From: Methylobacillus sp. MM3
GTDB taxonomy: Bacteria > Pseudomonadota > Gammaproteobacteria > Burkholderiales > Methylophilaceae
Length of the DNA stretch: 64,000 bases
Direction: 5' to 3'
Assembly (NCBI RefSeq): GCF_001645185.1
Contig: NZ_LXTQ01000040.1
Span: 229,224 to 293,223, forward strand
Part shown: one piece after another, positions 62,885 to 64,000 of the stretch
Layout of the letters: the number at the start of each line of letters is the position of its first letter
Numbering within the stretch: the first letter of the stretch is position 1
Notes under the pieces: generated by a model
Databases searched by the model: none
What the model saw: only the letters and a program-made list of their open reading frames with translations
Told to the model about the DNA's origin: nothing
Translations under genes and position numbers: made by a program

Positions 62885-63688
62885 TCAACCTTTGAATTCG
62901 ATCGTCTGCGTGAAAGACTTGCCTTCATTGTCTTCTGCCTTCACATCCAGGCTGCCCGGGCCATCAGGCAGATAGCTGAAGCGCAGATACGGGTCTTCGG
63001 AAACGCCTACCGCAAAATCTGCATGCATGACCGGCTTGCCGTTATGGGTGAATGCGACCTTCTGAATGTAAAAAGCCGGTTTGTAGCCGCCGGAGGCCAG
63101 ATCACGCTGCAAGCCCGTGAACATCGGATGTTTGATATGGAAAGTCGCGAATGCGGCTTCACCGGTTTTTGCCGGGGCTTCGACATTCATCTTGATCTTG
63201 CCGGCTGCCGCGCGAATTGCGGTATCGTCGCCATCGACCAGCCCGCCACAACCGCCGGCAGCGCGGATGACAATTGCCGCCATGTACAGCTTCCCGTCCG
63301 CCGTTTCGCCGATGGCGTGGATGTAAGAATCGGTTTCCATGCGAATGCGGGTGGAAAGCTGCGGCTTGCCGCTCAGTTCGGTGAAATGATAGATCGCAGC
63401 CAACGGAATCGGGTTTGCGTCCACGATTACGTAGACTTTCTTGATGGCATCCTGCTCGCCCAGGCTTTTGTCTATCGTCAGCGTAATTGGCACTTGCGCG
63501 CCGCTTTCTGCGCGCTTGGGGCCCTCAAGCTTGATGAAGGGGGCCGGTTCTATGGTTTTGCCGGCAAAGAAACTTTCCTTGAGTGCCGGCCATAACTGGT
63601 CCGATGCTTCGGCCAGCGCGTTTCCGCTATATGCCAGGCCCAGGCCGATGAGTGCGATGAACTGTCTGTAACCCCGTGTAATGCGCAT
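62885..63688 (-). CDS. quinoprotein-associated SoxYZ-like carrier protein
   Basis: A 267-residue exported protein. The signal peptide ends near SGNALA (residue 26). The SoxY-like half (about 30-150) ends in the swinging-arm motif AAGGCGGLVDGD with Cys147. The SoxZ-like half (about 160-267) contains HPMFTGLQRDLASGGYKPAF and DPYLRFSYLPDGPGSLDVKA. In Sox systems the cysteine carries sulfur intermediates; here the two subunits are fused and no sox oxidation genes are near. The start at 63688 has GGAG upstream; a longer frame to 63727 lacks a signal-peptide fit. Confidence 0.9.
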   Translation of the reverse strand: MRITRGYRQFIALIGLGLAYSGNALAEASDQLWPALKESFFAGKTIEPAPFIKLEGPKRAESGAQVPITLTIDKSLGEQDAIKKVYVIVDANPIPLAAIYHFTELSGKPQLSTRIRMETDSYIHAIGETADGKLYMAAIVIRAAGGCGGLVDGDDTAIRAAAGKIKMNVEAPAKTGEAAFATFHIKHPMFTGLQRDLASGGYKPAFYIQKVAFTHNGKPVMHADFAVGVSEDPYLRFSYLPDGPGSLDVKAEDNEGKSFTQTIEFKG

Positions 63689-63764
63689 GATGACGTTCTC
63701 CTGATTCCTGTTCTTGTATATTAGCAAAATTGCACATACTGGGCTGCGGTTTCAAAAGAAAAGT

Positions 63765-64000
63765 TCAATCAAGGGTCATCATCTGCTCGAACGGCGTCTG
63801 CAGAGAGGCCGCATTATCCTGCCCCTTGAACGCCCGGTCGACGAGATAGAGCGCATTGGCGAGGTGCAGGTCCTCCGGCACCTTCTGGCCGTTGGTGACG
63901 TAGTGCAGGTCCAGCCCATGGCGGATCAGGCAGTCAATGGCCGGAGCAATCGACACCGACTCGTCGATCTTGGACAGGATCACCCCGTCCATGCCGGAGC
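63765..64000 (-). CDS. flhF: flagellar biosynthesis GTPase FlhF (C-terminal part)
   Basis: The visible 78 residues are the end of an SRP-type GTPase: MDGVILSKIDESVSIAPAID, IRHGLDLHYVTNGQKVPEDL and YLVDRAFKGQD. This is the FlhF ending, where the SKID motif reads guanine. FlhF sets the site and number of polar flagella. The rest lies beyond the right edge. Confidence 0.9.
   Translation of the reverse strand, partial: SGMDGVILSKIDESVSIAPAIDCLIRHGLDLHYVTNGQKVPEDLHLANALYLVDRAFKGQDNAASLQTPFEQMMTLD

Overview
The window reads as chromosome of a flagellated, methanol-oxidising betaproteobacterium, probably Nitrosomonadales and close to Methylophilaceae; this placement is inferred from gene content and order, not from a search. 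Support comes from a lanthanide-type methanol dehydrogenase (xoxF) with xoxJ and c-type cytochromes, a SoxYZ-like carrier and metallohydrolase of the quinoprotein relay type, an RpoD with region 1.1, a lipopolysaccharide export operon ending in rpoN, and an flhF fragment. Most of the window is moderately GC-rich housekeeping sequence with tightly packed, often overlapping genes. I saw no phage, insertion sequence or CRISPR array.

Layout. 1-4219 (minus): kdsD-kdsC-lptC-lptA-lptB-rpoN. 4309-7286: a CPA2 cation/proton antiporter and thiO. 7257-11137: an AT-rich block with a GNAT acetyltransferase and two divergent genes that share a SEC-C zinc motif plus TPRs but end in different catalytic domains (methyltransferase versus GT41 O-GlcNAc transferase). 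11207-16851: major porin, yjbQ, trhP, a CBS protein, an EamA transporter and yebC. 16919-25153: ruvC-ruvA-perM-ruvB-ybgC-tolQRAB-pal-cpoB. 25172-28710: queE, queC, rpsP-rimM-trmD-rplS. 28770-33416: mnmH and selD (divergent), a transglutaminase-like protein, ogt and xerD. 33413-39967: a TetR regulator divergent from a complete RND efflux operon. 40113-46825: folB, plsY, tsaD, then the macromolecular-synthesis cluster rpsU-yqeY-dnaG-rpoD and a CAT-anticodon tRNA. 46862-49137: a YihY/cNMP-binding fusion and a proline iminopeptidase. 49398-54980: xoxF-xoxJ-cytochrome-cytochrome-ndh. 55038-60977: lplT, phoH, bcp, thpR, an orphan sensor kinase and tonB. 61108-63688: metallohydrolase, cytochrome b561 and SoxYZ-like carrier. 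63765-64000: the 3' end of flhF.

How the parts work together. XoxF oxidises methanol in the periplasm and should pass electrons to the cytochromes encoded just downstream; XoxJ is its periplasmic partner. NDH-2 in the same run of genes would feed NADH electrons into the quinone pool. The SoxYZ-like carrier, metallo-beta-lactamase-fold protein and b561 about 7 kb away match families known to travel with PQQ dehydrogenases. The most unusual items are the paired SEC-C/TPR enzymes, a large inverted duplication that contains the queC start codon, the relay set, and the YihY-cNMP fusion.
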